Origin: Aphrocallistes beatrix
Taxonomy: Eukaryota > Porifera > Hexactinellida > Sceptrulophora > Aphrocallistidae
Length of the DNA stretch: 64,000 nt
Reading direction: 5' to 3'
NCBI GenBank assembly: GCA_963281255.1
Contig: OY725503.1
Location: 2,790,001 to 2,854,000 of the forward strand
The notes under the pieces were generated by a model, which saw nothing but the letters and a program-made list of their open reading frames with translations, had not been told where the DNA came from and ran no database searches. Position 1 is the stretch's first letter, and each line of letters begins with the position of its first letter. Positions 22,480-32,092 of the stretch are shown piece by piece. Both the position numbers and the translations under genes were made by a program.

Positions 22480-22870
22480 GTGTCACTCCCTGTCCCATAC
22501 CCCCAACCCCGACCCCCTCGCCCCCTCTCCTCCGAGACTTGCTCCAGGCGGTGGACTGGTTTCTCCATTTGTTATTAGTCAAAAAACTTCTATCAAAAGT
22601 AATTAATCACTTGACCATTGGGAGGGTGTGAGAAGCTCCATGGGGAGGCGAATAATTTAGGTGGAAGAAATCCCCTTGTGGAGTTGAAGGTTTTGGATTA
22701 TAGACACCCGGGGCTGTGAATACCCCAAGTGGCTGGTTGTGTATCTGGCCGGTTTGGCCGGAGAGTTTCGCACGGCTGGAGTGCGTCCTGCAGACAGAGG
22801 GGGACGTGCTGCAGTCACATTTTCTCAGTCCCACTGTAATTCCAAATGAAAGGAACATAAATTTCAATTA
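22480..22870. other. GC-richer stretch of unknown nature
   Basis: Composition clearly differs from the AT-rich flanks. A minus-strand 86-aa ORF and plus-strand open stretches exist, but none has a recognisable motif. It may hold exons of the gene starting at 22110. Confidence 0.3.
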
Positions 22871-23389
22871 TGGTATCAATGTTCGTTACTAGACCAGGCT
22901 TGGAGTACAGTTTACCTCTAAACAGTACAGGGAGCTCCGATTCATCCAAAATGCAGATATCAGATGTATAAATAAATGATCTACATATATCATTGCCGAC
23001 TCAAAGCCAAATAATCTACAATCAATTAGTTAGAAATAATATTGATCTCTCACATGTGAAGCATTTTGGACCATGGATAAGAACAATTGGCTTTGGAAAG
23101 TATTTTACTTTATCATCATTCGTCATTGGACCATGGATAAATGACTTAAATTATATTTCCCGCTTCTGTATCTGAATGATCTTTTCATTCATTATTAGTA
23201 TAAATATAATGAAGATTTAACTCCAAACCCCTTGTAAATCGTTAAGGACTCCTTTTCTAACCTTCCTGTAAAAAGAAAATAAACTTGAAAATTTGAAAAA
23301 AAATTCTTTATATACAAATAATAGTAGTATACGGGAGCGTTAACGAATTGATTGAAGAAACTGCCAGGCACAGAAAGCTGATTTTCAGT

Positions 23390-23708
23390 TAATGAATTCA
23401 ATGGATTTATGAAATATTTCCATGGTCAATGCTGCTAAATCGTCATAGAACATCGATTATGAAGACATTTTTTACAGAAGCAGTGACCTTGATTATCGAT
23501 TTCGCTGTGTTCCAGGACACATTTTTCCTCCATAAAACTCACCATACAAAACACAGTTCCAGGTCTAAGACTTGAAAAATCTTCTAAAATCATTGAAAAT
23601 TTTCGAACTACAGTACAATCTCTGAAGCCCAAAATAACTAGGATTGTTTGTGTAAAAGACATTTATAGTTAACGAAGCTTGTTTCAGAACTTATGAGCCA
23701 CCCTGTAA
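23390..23708. repeat. Right half of the CAGGGTGG TA-MITE family
   Basis: Matches the right half of the element at 28261-29027 (shared ATTATGAAGACATTTTTTAC, CTCACCATACAAAACACA) and ends CACCCTGTAA. The left half is missing. Confidence 0.7.
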
Positions 23709-23734
23709 ATACATCTGTTTTACTTTTATAATCG

Positions 23735-24062
23735 CTAGCACTCCAAAAATCACCAAATTGTTATTTTTGTTTAGTATTGATTACATGATAACAGAGTGAT
23801 GAGTCATCATTTTTTGATGATAGTTATATCGTATTTGAGATATATTTACATACACATTCTATTAAAATTTCAGCTTTCTATCACCTAAATTGCTGAGTTA
23901 TAGTCGAAAAATTGAAATTTCTAATAACACAAAAGGTGGCAATGACGTAATAATTCCATGATGAGTCGATATTTTCGTATCAGGTCAGGAATTAGTGGAG
24001 CCATCCCTAAAATATTCCAACATACCCAAAATCAGTTTTCTCTGCAAGGAAGTTTTTTCAAT
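23735..24062 (-). mobile_element. Helitron-like fragment
   Basis: Family body without its 3' hairpin end. The two CRE positions have decayed (ATTACATGATAAC and AATGACGTAATAATT), but TGAGTCATCATTTTTTGATG is retained. Confidence 0.7.
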
Positions 24063-24085
24063 CAATCCGTTGTAGATACATATGC

Positions 24086-24211
24086 AGTCGACGCTTAATA
24101 AGGTCACAACAGCAGAGGAAATTTTGCCCCGATTAAGCGAGGAACCCTATTAACCGGAAATATTTTGTATTAGTTTCTATGTGTGAGAGCTAATCCGGTC
24201 CCAACAATAAT
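24086..24211. repeat. Partial copy of the CAGTCGAC TA-MITE
   Basis: Shares GCAGTCGACGCTTAATAAGG and GCCCCGATTAAGCG with the element whose halves lie at 34635 and 37541-37711. Confidence 0.6.
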
Positions 24212-24215
24212 GCAT

Positions 24216-24702
24216 ACTTACCAACCATCCAGGGATCCCTGGATAATCCAGGGAAATGACCATGATCCAAGGATTTAATGAAAAATCCAGGGATTTTGGG
24301 CTTTTAACTAACCTATACTAACTTCCATTAATGCAATATGGTTTATGGAATTTAATGAGTAATTTTATGTTCCTCATTATTTAGCAAGTCTTCAGGGATC
24401 CTGGAAAATTTCGTGGACTCACGAATTTCGAACGCGTAAGATAACATTATATACAATAATTTACTTGTCCATTTCGAAATCTTTAATTAGATATATTCTG
24501 CCTTTATTTAAAATCCAGGAAATTCCTTGGATATCCTGGGATTTCCCTGGATCGCGAAATTCGAAATTTAATCTGTCTATTGATTCATGCTAATTTAATT
24601 AATCATTAAAATTTAAAATATAATAACATCCATGGATTTACCATTGAGATCCAGGGATTTCACTCCTAAAATCCAGGGGCATTTTCAGAGGGGTTGGTAA
24701 GT
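24216..24702. mobile_element. MITE with ACTTACCAACC ends
   Basis: Termini ACTTACCAACC and GGTTGGTAAGT are exact inverse matches. Sub-terminal CCAGGGAT repeats recur throughout (ATCCAGGGATTT). No clear target duplication, so the superfamily is unassigned. Confidence 0.6.
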
Positions 24703-25425
24703 GTGATAGTGGCACCATTATGCGGTTGATCAGATTAAACATTGACTTTAATGTGCGGGGTTGATTGTAAATACACAGTAATCGAGTTTTAATAGTAGGG
24801 TTATATAAATACACACACAACAAACGAGTTTAAATAGTAAGGATTTAATGATAGTAGCATTAAAATTTAGGAGTTTAAGACTAGGAGTGCATCTCTGGAA
24901 AGCTGCATAATACCCTAGATTTTTATCAGATAGTTTTACTCGAGTCCTCAAACTGTCAATTGTTGATATAAAGAATAATTGCCCATGAAATACAAGTACT
25001 AGTCATGAACTCTTTGGCTGCTTAGTTAGAATAACAAATGAATTCATCAAAGCTCTGCTCTGCACATTTAATCTAGCTAGTAAGTACTTATTAGAAATAC
25101 TAAAATTCCAAACTTGGAAATGAATTTACCCCATTTCAGTCATTAAGGATTTGAAAAGGAATACTACGATAATGACATTCCAAAAGAGTTTTTGGTTATC
25201 AATCATTCCTTGAGAAAGATATGCATTGGGTAGTCAATTTAATTGGCAGATTTCGCATAATTAAACTAAATTTCCGTTTCAATAGATTTCAGGTATACAA
25301 ATAATTGAAAAATTGAGACTAATATATGAAATTAAGGATAATAAGATGTAAAAAGAGAAAATCCAAAAGTAACAATAAATTGTAAGTATAATTTTTCTAA
25401 CATAAACAGTGATATAGTGAATTTC
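24703..25425. other. Intergenic / 3' flank of the CBS gene
   Basis: AT-rich with no repeat terminus or ORF of note. It contains the downstream flank of the minus-strand cystathionine beta-synthase; no canonical AATAAA was seen on the minus strand close to its stop. Confidence 0.5.
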
Positions 25426-26955
25426 TTAAGTTTTTGCGAATAATTCATTCAACAAACCAAGCTGAGTAACTATACCAACAACATCTCCCTGTGATAGATT
25501 GGGAGAATCGCTAGAAGTAATAATAATATATTGAGTATCGCGCCTCAATCTATACAATATATATTTTAACGAAGTATTCATTATTGCACGGGGAAATTCA
25601 CTATTAGTAAAAAGCGAAACACGATCTTCAATTTTGCGGAAGCCAAGAAACAACTTTGAACAAATACTTTTAGAATCAATGGTACCTAAAATTTCATTAT
25701 TTTCCCTACAAACCACAGCAACTGGAAATTTTTCTAATTTCTTCATTTTTTCTATAGCATCTCTACATGTGAGATTTTGTTTGAAAAATAAAGGCATTTG
25801 AAGAGTAATGTCTCTAAGTGTCATATCTGCAGCAAAATCTGTTAGGCTATCATTATGAAATGGAATAAATTGATTTTCGATCATCCAGTCTTCATTGAGA
25901 TGTTTTGTCATATAGTTACGAATGGAATCAGGTAAAATGACAACACATGTTTGACTAGATTGTAAAGAACTTGATACTCGTAGAGCTGCTACAACTGCAC
26001 TGCCACTAGATCCACCACATAATAATCCCTCTTCCCGAAGGAGTTTTCGTGCCATTAAAAAAGAATCTTTATCATTTACCTTCACCCATTCATCTATAGA
26101 ATTTCTATCTAATACTGTAGGAATAAAATCATATCCAATCCCTTCAACTTTATAACTATGAACCTTATCATTTAAGCTTTCTGGAAGTGCAAGTATACTT
26201 CCAACAGGATCCACACCAATTATTCTACAATGTGGAACTTTTTCTTTAAATTTCCTACTAATCCCAGTTATTGTCCCTCCAGTTCCTACTGAAACTACGA
26301 GAACATCGATCTGCCCGCTACACTGTGTCAATATCTCATCTGCAGTATTATCATAATGTGCAATAGGATTATATGGATTACGATATTGATCCAAGATATG
26401 AGAATGAGGAATTTTACTTTTAAGATCCCAAGCAACTCTAATATGAGACTCGGGACTATCAAAAGCTGCAGAGGTAGGTGTTCTTACTATTTCAGCCCCC
26501 AAACCTCTTAAAATATCCTCCTTTTCAGCACTCATCTTCTCTGGCATCACAATAATACATCTATAACCTTTAATAGAAGCAGCAAGTGCAATCCCTATTC
26601 CAGTATTACCTGAAGTAGGTTCAATTATTGTATCTCCTTCTTTTAAATCGCCTGTTCTCTCTGCCTCTTCGATCATACGCAACCCAATTCTGTCTTTCAC
26701 GGAACCACCAGCATTAAAGAATTCACATTTAGCCAAAAGCTGGCATTTAAGTTTATTAGATTTGGATAATCTATCTAATCTTATCATGGGTGTATCACCA
26801 ATTGCGTTTAATATTGAAGAATATATAGGTTCTTTTTTTGTCAGAAAAGAATAATGATGATGTGGTGATTCAGCAGAACTACTATTCCAAGAACATCTGA
26901 TAGGAATATCAGGGCGAATCCAAAAGGGATTAGAAATCTGATTGCTTTCAGACAT
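25426..26955 (-). CDS. CBS: Cystathionine beta-synthase, 509 aa
   Basis: The PLP enzyme of transsulfuration, condensing homocysteine with serine to cystathionine, also an H2S source. The complete single-exon ORF begins MSESNQISNPFWIRPDIP. An N-terminal heme site is visible: RCSWN (Cys ligand) and SPHHHYSF (His ligand), the animal CBS pattern. The fold II core shows AGGSVKDRIGLRM (PLP Lys), EPTSGNTGIGIALA, SVGTGGTITGISRK (phosphate loop), GVDPVGSILALPE and LLCGGSSGSA. The C-terminal third has the paired CBS (Bateman) domains, residues about 380-505 (MPLFFKQNLTCRDAIEKM ... GDVVGIVTQLGLLNELF), which bind S-adenosylmethionine in vertebrates. Length is close to human CBS (551 aa). No frameshift or missing key residue was seen. 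A splice-acceptor-like sequence immediately precedes the ATG. Confidence 0.95.
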   Translation of the reverse strand: MSESNQISNPFWIRPDIPIRCSWNSSSAESPHHHYSFLTKKEPIYSSILNAIGDTPMIRLDRLSKSNKLKCQLLAKCEFFNAGGSVKDRIGLRMIEEAERTGDLKEGDTIIEPTSGNTGIGIALAASIKGYRCIIVMPEKMSAEKEDILRGLGAEIVRTPTSAAFDSPESHIRVAWDLKSKIPHSHILDQYRNPYNPIAHYDNTADEILTQCSGQIDVLVVSVGTGGTITGISRKFKEKVPHCRIIGVDPVGSILALPESLNDKVHSYKVEGIGYDFIPTVLDRNSIDEWVKVNDKDSFLMARKLLREEGLLCGGSSGSAVVAALRVSSSLQSSQTCVVILPDSIRNYMTKHLNEDWMIENQFIPFHNDSLTDFAADMTLRDITLQMPLFFKQNLTCRDAIEKMKKLEKFPVAVVCRENNEILGTIDSKSICSKLFLGFRKIEDRVSLFTNSEFPRAIMNTSLKYILYRLRRDTQYIIITSSDSPNLSQGDVVGIVTQLGLLNELFAKT

Positions 26956-26985
26956 TCTAAAAATAAAAAATAGAGAAGTAAATAG
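26956..26985 (-). promoter_or_regulatory. Splice-acceptor-like sequence directly before CBS ATG
   Basis: On the minus strand the bases before the start codon read TTCTCTATTTTTTATTTTTAG then A then ATG: a strong polypyrimidine tract ending in AG one base from the start. This fits either a 5'-UTR intron or a trans-splicing site. Confidence 0.5.
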
Positions 26986-27327
26986 TGTATAATAATATCA
27001 AATGAAATATTCCAGGATAATTTATCCTACAGATAGGTACCAATGCTATGCCGAGAAATCTCAGATATTGTTGAAATTTTCATGTGTGAAACTGAAAACA
27101 GTATAACCAAGCAATATGCTTTGCTTCAATATCGTACTTTTTCGGCCGAGTTATCTCAACTACTTACATTTCGGGGATATTAAGTTCAATAATTTAATTA
27201 ACCTCTCTAAATGCGAACTAAGACGAATCTGTTCTAGTCGTGGAGTAGGGGCGAAACAAGAGAGGGAAGGGGGACTGCCGCCCTGGGCAGCAGCTCGAGG
27301 GGACAGCATATTGCATTTACAACTTAA

Positions 27328-27790
27328 GGTTTGCCTTTCCTATGGGCATTTTGTTTTTTATCAAAAATTCGCTAAAAGTAATTTTTTATCATTTTTGGAT
27401 CCCTAAAGGGGTTCTAGACATTAATCTCGATTTTTAGAATATCAATGCCAATATTTCGACACTTAGAGCCACTTGCATCACCTGGTGTTAGTCTAAAAAA
27501 GACATAGTTTTGAAACGAAATGTCCCATATCTATAACTTCTTTGAACCAGGTCATCATTTTAAGGATACCGCCCTCGAAAAACCATATGATTTGGTTTAC
27601 AGCATACGATGAATTCAGAAGGGTCCAAAGTGACTAAATTTTCAAAAAAATTAAAAAAATTGATTTTTTATTCTAATGACTTTTTCATGAAGATTATACA
27701 CCATATTCATCTATTATGAAATTTGGCTGCATTCGGAATGCTTTTGGAAGAGTTATAGTATATTGAAATTTGATAGTGTATATATCGTTG
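27328..27790. repeat. TTAA-element fragments
   Basis: TTAA (27324-27327) is followed by GGTTTGCCTTTCCTATGGGC, the family terminus seen at 41969 and 43171. At about 27555 an AAGGATACCGCCCTCGAAA terminus of the second TTAA family begins. Two element ends abut, with no right ends found nearby. Confidence 0.55.
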
Positions 27791-27794
27791 TAAG

Positions 27795-28200
27795 ATTTTT
27801 CAAATAAAATTAGTTGTAATCCAATATCAAGGTTAAAAAACTATCTTATATACAGTTGCTGATACAATGTTATATCTAATTACAGATAGCAAAGAATTTA
27901 AACTATAATTAGTTTTAATTCAATAGTTTAAGTCTAATTAATTAGACAAATATCCAGCTTATACTGTTTTGAAATTTCTAATTATAGTTTTCAATTCTAA
28001 GGATAATTTTAGGATTCATTATATGATTATATAATGTCCTTGGGAATATGATACATTCATAATCTAATATCCTTACATTTAATTTTGTAATTTTAGTTTT
28101 CAATTCAAAAGATAATTTTAGAATACGATATAAGTATATAAGATTTAATCCATAGAATACAAACGAGCACATATCAAAGTTTACATAAGAATATTATATA
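27795..28200. other. AT-rich intergenic, no gene
   Basis: Low-complexity AT-rich DNA with internal near-duplicates of TTTAGTTTTCAATTC (about 27985 and 28090). Confidence 0.5.
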
Positions 28201-28204
28201 TATA

Positions 28205-28258
28205 TACACTGCCTGGCCAATGGAGGTCAATTCATTCAAACTTTATGGCCAGGCAGTG
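28205..28258. mobile_element. 54-bp palindromic TIR remnant
   Basis: CACTGCCTGGCCA at the left and its inverse TGGCCAGGCAGTG at the right, TA on both sides (28203-28204, 28259-28260). Only 28 bp separate the 13-bp arms. Same terminal style (CACTGCC) as the MITEs at 3047 and 50834. Confidence 0.75.
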
Positions 28259-28260
28259 TA

Positions 28261-29027
28261 CAGGGTGGAGAATAAGTTCTGCCACAAGCTTCATTAGGTA
28301 TAAAATTTCTTATACTCAAACGATCTTAGTTATTATGGTCCTTAGAGATTGTAATTCGAATATCCTCAATGATTTTAAAAGATTTTTCGATTCTATGACT
28401 TAGTAATGTGTTTTGTATGGTGAGTTTTGAGAAAAAAAAATGTGTCCAGGTCCGCAGCGAAAATGGTGAATCAGGGCCCAATGCTTTTCAAGTTATCTTC
28501 CCAGTCTTTAATTCTAAGAAAAATTAGCTCACACATTTTCCTCGAACACTCTAAATTTGTAGAGATATAAGATGTTCAGATCAGTGCATTTTGAAGACGC
28601 ATTGGATCAGATTTCTTTGTGATGTGAACAAAAGTGCCATTTGGGGAATTTTGCAAAATGTACCTAATTTGAACTGCGACTGAATAACCTTTTCTCGTTT
28701 CTGATAACGAATTCAGTGGATTTATGAAATATTTCTATGGCGAATGAAAGCTACCAGGTGTTAAATCGTCATGGGACATCGATTATGAAGACATTTTTTA
28801 CAGAAGCAGTGGGCCTTGATTCACGATTTTCGCTGTGGACCAGGACACATTTTTTTTCTCAAAACTCACCATACAAAACACATTTCTAAGTCATAGAATC
28901 GAAAATCTTTTAAAATCATTGAGGATATTTGAATTACAATCTCTAAGGACCATAATAACTAAGATTGTTTGTGTATAAGAAATTTTATACCTAATGAAGC
29001 TTGTGGCAGAACTTATTCCCCACCCTG
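28261..29027. mobile_element. TA-flanked MITE with long arms, 767 bp
   Basis: Ends CAGGGTGGAGAATAAGTTC and the inverse GAACTTATTCCCCACCCTG; TA at 28259-28260 and 29028-29029. The inverted match extends more than 200 bp inward. It shares its left TA with the 54-bp element at 28205-28258. Confidence 0.8.
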
Positions 29028-29210
29028 TATATATATATTGCAATGGCATACAGATACCAATACGAATCAAACTTGTCCGAAGAGAACGACAACAGAGGCA
29101 ACAATCAAAACCAATACCACCTCCACATCCACGATCAATATCAGGAACATCTAAGGCGAATATAGAAAAACCATATGAGGAATCGCTTGCTCATCGAAAG
29201 CTTCAGTATA

Positions 29211-29254
29211 CACCTGAAACTTTCGAACCGTGTGCGGTTCGAAAGATTCAGGTG
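29211..29254. repeat. 20-bp-arm hairpin with 4-nt loop
   Basis: Arms CACCTGAAACTTTCGAACCG and its inverse with one mismatch, loop TGTG. It falls at the point where the open reading frame changes. Confidence 0.85.
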
Positions 29255-29608
29255 AGGATGCAACATACGACAACATGATAGTAAATCTTGAAACACTCAA
29301 AACCGTGTTTGATGATCAAATCTTGCAAAAAGGGCTCCATGGGGATGTTCCAATCAAAGCAGAGGGCTGGATCTGCTACTTACCTACAACTAAAGTGTAC
29401 AGCATCCAGCAAGGCTTTTGGAGTGTAGGGGGTAAATACCATGCAAAAATTCAAGTTGGCAACCAACAAATTCGAAAAAGAAACGAACTACTCTATGGTA
29501 GTATTTTGGGTGGCAGGCTTATTGGTGTAAGAATTTCCAAGCTTGAACTATATCACGCGCGGCACTAAGCATACCCATCCCCTGTTCTCGCAAAACTTAC
29601 GTTGAAAC

Positions 29609-29887
29609 TAGGGTCGCCAACCCTCCCGGAATCTCAACCAGTCTCCCGAAAATTAGCAAATATAATCCGGGAGGTTTTATCTTAAATCTCAGCAGAAGTA
29701 TACATTCAAACAGCAGAAATAGAGAAGGAGCACTAGACCTTTTTTAGTTAGTTTGCTTTATTACTGGATTATTAAACTTAGGCCTATAAATCGTTGTTCT
29801 CTGTTTCTAAGGAGCTCCCACGATTGCCCCCCCCCCCACGAAAACAAAAATCCCCCGGAATCAAAATGAGTCGAGTTGGCAACCCTA
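29609..29887. mobile_element. hAT MITE, 279 bp, inserted in PHD-finger ORF
   Basis: Ends TAGGGTCGCCAACCC and GTTGGCAACCCTA; the 8-bp duplication GTTGAAAC is perfect (29601-29608 and 29888-29895). Removing it joins open sequence on both sides in one local frame (RKTYVETKRKL). A run of 13 C lies near 29827-29839. Confidence 0.85.
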
Positions 29888-30092
29888 GTTGAAACAAAAA
29901 GGAAATTAATAGTTGCAGCCGAATATATTGCGGCAAAATCAATGAAAAATGCGGTAAAAGAACTCCAATCTCTCGCAGAATGCCGGTGTTGCCTCTTAGC
30001 AAAACAGAGACGTTTTGCTTCGAGGCAACAACGATATAGCAAAGTCGCAAGACAAATCAGAAAACATGGCGCTGGCTATTGTTCTGGAGCAT

Positions 30093-30160
30093 ATTCAACA
30101 GATCAACCCAAATTTCACAGCTCGTCATCGAGCTGTGAAATTTGGGCTGGTCTGTTGAAT
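30093..30160. repeat. 32-bp-arm hairpin with 4-nt loop inside ORF
   Basis: The arms begin ATTCAACAGATCAACCCAAA and are inverse with two mismatches; loop TCAT at 30125-30128. It is in frame within the PHD-finger ORF and translates through as STDQPKFHSSSSSCEIWAGL. Confidence 0.85.
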
Positions 30161-30412
30161 GATATTACACAGCCTCAATCAGCTCCGTTAGCCATATGCC
30201 AAATATGTCAAGGTACTAAAGAAAACTGCATAGTAGGCATTGGAATCGGCCTGAAAGTCCCATTAGCCCATATCAATTGGATTCAATGCGATAAATGTGA
30301 TCTGTGGAGCCACATGGAGTGCGTGGGTATCGCCGAAAACGAAATTGAAGATGTCGACTGGTATTGTATAGATTGTGTTTCCATTGAAACTTTTGTACTA
30401 AACAATATTTAG

Positions 30413-31004
30413 CAATAGACGTAGTGGTTGGAAAAGAATTCGACTATGCAATAAACCTAAATTTGGATCCATCAATAAAAACACACAACAATTGTTAGTT
30501 CCTGATTCGAATTCATAGGAATTTAAATGTTCTGAAATTAGAATGTAATTGGAACTCAAAATGAAGGAAAGAATTGAGTTCTAAAATAGCTCTGTTATTT
30601 AGAAATATAATCTATCTATAGAATAACTATGATTTAGAAACAATTATTGAAGTTATTATTAGATTATATCATCTTGAGATGATTTTAATTTAATTTAACT
30701 CAAACTATTGGTGAAATTTGATTCTAAAAACTACATTTTGAACAAATTCTCAAAGCCAAATCAAGTGAGAATTGAATGAATTCATAAATAAAACTAAGTA
30801 TATATAGTAATTAAGATAGCTGAATACGATCTTATTGTTTAATAACCCCGGTACGGCTTGGGGTATTTCCTATTTATAGTAAATACCCCAAATTTTTATG
30901 GCTTCCCATTGAAAATGGCTTAAACCGGAAATGACGCAACACATTCCTGTGGCAAGCGAGGGTTAAGCCAATACTTTAAGAACTGTGCGAATTTAAATAC
31001 AAAA
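30413..31004. other. Intergenic, AT-rich
   Basis: No ORF or terminal repeat was identified. There is an imperfect inverted pair GGGGTATTTCCTATTTATAG / TAAATACCCC near 30855-30890. Confidence 0.45.
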
Positions 31005-31008
31005 TTAA

Positions 31009-31660
31009 GGTTGGTGTTTCCCATGCGAAACTTGTTTTTTATTAAAAATGTGTCCAAATTGCTTTTTTAGCATTTTTAGATCCTTATAGAGGTTCTAAAC
31101 AATAATCCCGATTTTTATAACTCCAGCCCCAATATTTCGCCACTTTGAGCCACTTGTATCACCTGGTGTCGCTCTAAAAACGACACATTTTAAATGCGAA
31201 ATGTCCCACAGCTATAACTTCTTTTAACAGTGCTAGATCATCATTTTAATGCTGAATTCATGCTCAGGACTAGATTTCCAGCAATTTGATATATATATTG
31301 ACCATATTTGGAAACATTTTTGTTTGACCGTGCCTAGCAACGACCAGGAATTTTTTAACATTCCTGACCGTTGCTATGAAAAGGCAACCAAAAATATTTC
31401 CAAATATGGTCAATATATATACCAAATTGCTGGAAATTAATAATGACCTGGCATAGTCAAATAAAGTTATAGGTATGAGATTTCGGCGGAAACTATCGGA
31501 CATGGTCATTTTTGGGCCCCAAGTGATAACTGTCAACTTTTTCACACTTTTGAAGGTGTCATGATGTGATAATATTTGATATGTCATATTTTGAAGTTAA
31601 GTACTACTATAAGTTGTTGATTTAGGATGTTTTGATGTTATTTATTATCAGCAGCCGTAT
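31009..31660. repeat. TTAA-element half with internal hairpin
   Basis: After TTAA (31005-31008) the end GGTTGGTGTTTCCCATGCG matches inverted the end at 37536. The body matches inverted 37000-37536 plus about 35200-35330. It includes the recurring hairpin CAATATATATATCAAATTGC around a core with paired GGCCAGGAATT-like arms, seen again at 37120, 39140, 42760 and 44640. The ORFs here are repeat-derived. Confidence 0.6.
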
Positions 31661-31671
31661 TCACTAAGATC

Positions 31672-31898
31672 TTAAGGTTGGCCTTTCATATAATAGCTAA
31701 CTTTTGACTTTTTCAACCGGTTCATTTAATTATTTCGGTGCAGATTTGAATCGCAAAGTTATCTGCAAAACTGTGTTAATAATTGAAATAATTCAACAGA
31801 TAATTTTTTTCAAAAAAATTAGTCAATTTATAAAGAAGAAATCGGACACAATATGCTTACAACCCTTTAGAAACTTTTCAAATTCTTTCATGAATGTA
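31672..31898. repeat. TTAA-family left end fragment
   Basis: AAGGTTGGCCTTTCATATAA follows TTAA. Sequence through TATGCTTACAACCCTTTAG is near-identical to 41969-42180 and 44865-45060. Confidence 0.6.
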
Positions 31899-32092
31899 GT
31901 ATAATCATAGCCTACTACAATAAAGCCTTTTCGCTGAACAATTTTCCATGGTACCAGGGATTAGATAAAGTGGATTTTCTTACACACCCATAATATGAAT
32001 AAATATTTTTTGTTCCAAATCTAATTCATCATTTGTTTGATGCATAACTATATGGAACTAGTCTACGTTCCAATAAATTATATATCAATGTT

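Larger units (their letters stand above)
29031..30412 (+). pseudogene. Broken PHD-finger protein gene, possibly transposon-derived
   Basis: Coding stretches on one strand: about 29050-29210 (basic/Pro-rich, KLVRRERQQRQQSKPIPPP); 29255-29568 (NLETLKTVFDDQILQKG ... VYSIQQGFWSVGGKYHAKI); and, after a 279-bp MITE, 29888-30412. The last encodes a basic helix (ETKRKLIVAAEYIAAKSM), a CRCCLLAKQ stretch and a C-terminal PHD finger: CQICQG ... WIQCDKCDLWSHMEC ... DVDWYCIDC, with Cys and His ligands in order. The stretches are not in one frame, so there are frameshifts, introns or decay. PHD fingers commonly end transposase-associated proteins (as in the 795-aa gene at 17.1 kb), but no catalytic domain is visible here. 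Function unknown. Confidence 0.5.

Noticed and set aside
28994-29278. 94-aa ORF starting MKLVAELIPHP
   Set aside because: Its first dozen codons are the end of the MITE at 28261-29027, so the ATG is not that of the downstream gene.
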